Part shown: one piece after another, positions 4,806 to 5,182 of the stretch
How positions within the stretch are numbered: position 1 is the first letter of the stretch
Layout of the letters: each line of letters begins with the position of its first letter
Notes under the pieces: model-generated
The model's database searches: none
What the model was told of the DNA's origin: nothing
The model's input: the letters and a program-made list of their open reading frames with translations, nothing else
Assembly: GCA_900313295.1 (NCBI GenBank)
Contig: OMQS01000014.1
Location: 1-5,182 of the forward strand
Length of the DNA: 5,182 nt
Reading direction: 5' to 3'
From: an uncultured Eubacteriales bacterium
Lineage (GTDB): Bacteria; Bacillota; Clostridia; Oscillospirales; Oscillospiraceae
Translations under genes and position numbers: made by a program

Positions 4806-5182
4806 TTACTCCTTTAATGCGCTGTGCGACGCCTCCACGATGGCGTTTAGGTCGACAGGCTCATCCTCCTCGTCAGACTTGCGCAGAAAGCCGAGATACT
4901 CGATGTTTCCCTCAGGTCCACGAATGGGAGAATAAGTAATTCCAAGCACTGTAAAGTGATTTACCTTTGCATGCTGCAAAAAATGCTCCAGCACCTCCAG
5001 ATGCACGGCGGGGTCACGGACAACGCCCTTCTTCCCCACCTTCTCCCGTCCGGCTTCAAACTGCGGCTTAATAAGGCAGGCAATTTCCCCGCCCTCGCGC
5101 AGCAGACCGTAAAGCGCCGGAAAAATCAGCTTCAGAGATATAAAAGATACGTCAATGGAGGCAAAATCCAGCTCCTCAGGGA
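4806..5182 (-). CDS. tlyA: TlyA-family rRNA 2'-O-ribose methyltransferase (C-terminal part, 5' end off window)
   Basis: The reading frame is open from the window edge to the TAA at 4808-4806, giving 124 complete residues, about half of a usual TlyA (roughly 270). Visible motifs belong to the FtsJ/RrmJ-like methyltransferase domain: DVSFISLKLIFPAL, then GGEIACLIKPQFEAGRE, then KKGVVRDPAVH, and near the end GITYSPIRGPEGNIEYLGFL. The Lys in LIKPQFE fits the catalytic lysine of this fold. TlyA proteins methylate ribose 2'-hydroxyls in 16S and/or 23S rRNA using S-adenosylmethionine; some relatives are called hemolysins for historical reasons. The N-terminal S4 domain and SAM-binding loop lie outside the window. 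An internal ATG at 5039 should not be taken as the start, because conserved motifs lie upstream. The C-terminus is acidic (KSDEEDEPVD). It ends 4 bases before nadK, the usual Firmicutes neighbour. Confidence 0.93.
   Translation of the reverse strand, partial: PEELDFASIDVSFISLKLIFPALYGLLREGGEIACLIKPQFEAGREKVGKKGVVRDPAVHLEVLEHFLQHAKVNHFTVLGITYSPIRGPEGNIEYLGFLRKSDEEDEPVDLNAIVEASHSALKE
4809..4815 (-). promoter_or_regulatory. nadK ribosome binding site overlapping the tlyA end
   Basis: AAAGGAG, read on the minus strand, sits in the final codons of the tlyA-like gene, directly before its TAA stop (4808-4806), and 7 bases before the NAD kinase ATG at 4801. It confirms the nadK start and indicates that the two genes are tightly linked. 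Confidence 0.8.

Noticed and set aside
4806..5039. A 77-residue protein starting at the ATG at 5039
   Set aside because: The same frame continues upstream to the window edge with conserved TlyA motifs (DVSFISL, LIKPQFEAGRE), so this is only an internal methionine.

Overview
This window is an ordinary chromosomal housekeeping segment from a low-to-mid G+C Gram-positive bacterium. It is most likely a member of class Clostridia with fairly GC-rich coding DNA, possibly an Oscillospiraceae/Ruminococcaceae-type gut anaerobe (lineage is an inference from gene order, T-box use and TyrRS sequence style). Every gene lies on the minus strand, so transcription runs from the high-coordinate end to the low-coordinate end.

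Layout in transcription order. (1) 5182-4806: C-terminal part of a TlyA-family rRNA 2'-O-methyltransferase, cut by the window edge. (2) 4801-3917: NAD kinase. (3) 3927-3475: arginine repressor ArgR, overlapping the NAD kinase gene by 11 bases. (4) 3457-1784: DNA repair ATPase RecN. These four are packed with gaps of 4 and 17 bases and one overlap, and almost certainly form one operon, the conserved Firmicutes tlyA-nadK-argR-recN cluster. (5) 1783-1424: a 360-base gene-free stretch. It holds a consensus promoter (TTGACA-17-TATAAT) starting only 4 bases after the recN stop codon, followed by a complete tyrosine T-box leader. The leader has a Stem I with specifier UAC, several helices, the T-box bulge UGGUACC, and mutually exclusive antiterminator and terminator. 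(6) 1423-197: tyrosyl-tRNA synthetase. (7) 196-78: a strong intrinsic terminator, then a second near-consensus promoter (TTGAAA-17-TATAAT). (8) 77-1: the first 25 codons of queA, the queuosine biosynthesis enzyme, running off the window.

How it fits together: the tlyA operon has no terminator of its own before the tyrS promoter, so readthrough from recN should enter the T-box leader and meet its regulated terminator. tyrS is then controlled by uncharged tRNA-Tyr. The following gene, queA, makes the queuosine found at the wobble position of tRNA-Tyr, the same anticodon that the leader reads. No mobile element, CRISPR array, phage gene or unknown system is visible. The most interesting parts are regulatory: the detailed T-box, its weak U-tract, the shared-terminator arrangement, and a small in-frame repeat in the tyrS active-site region.
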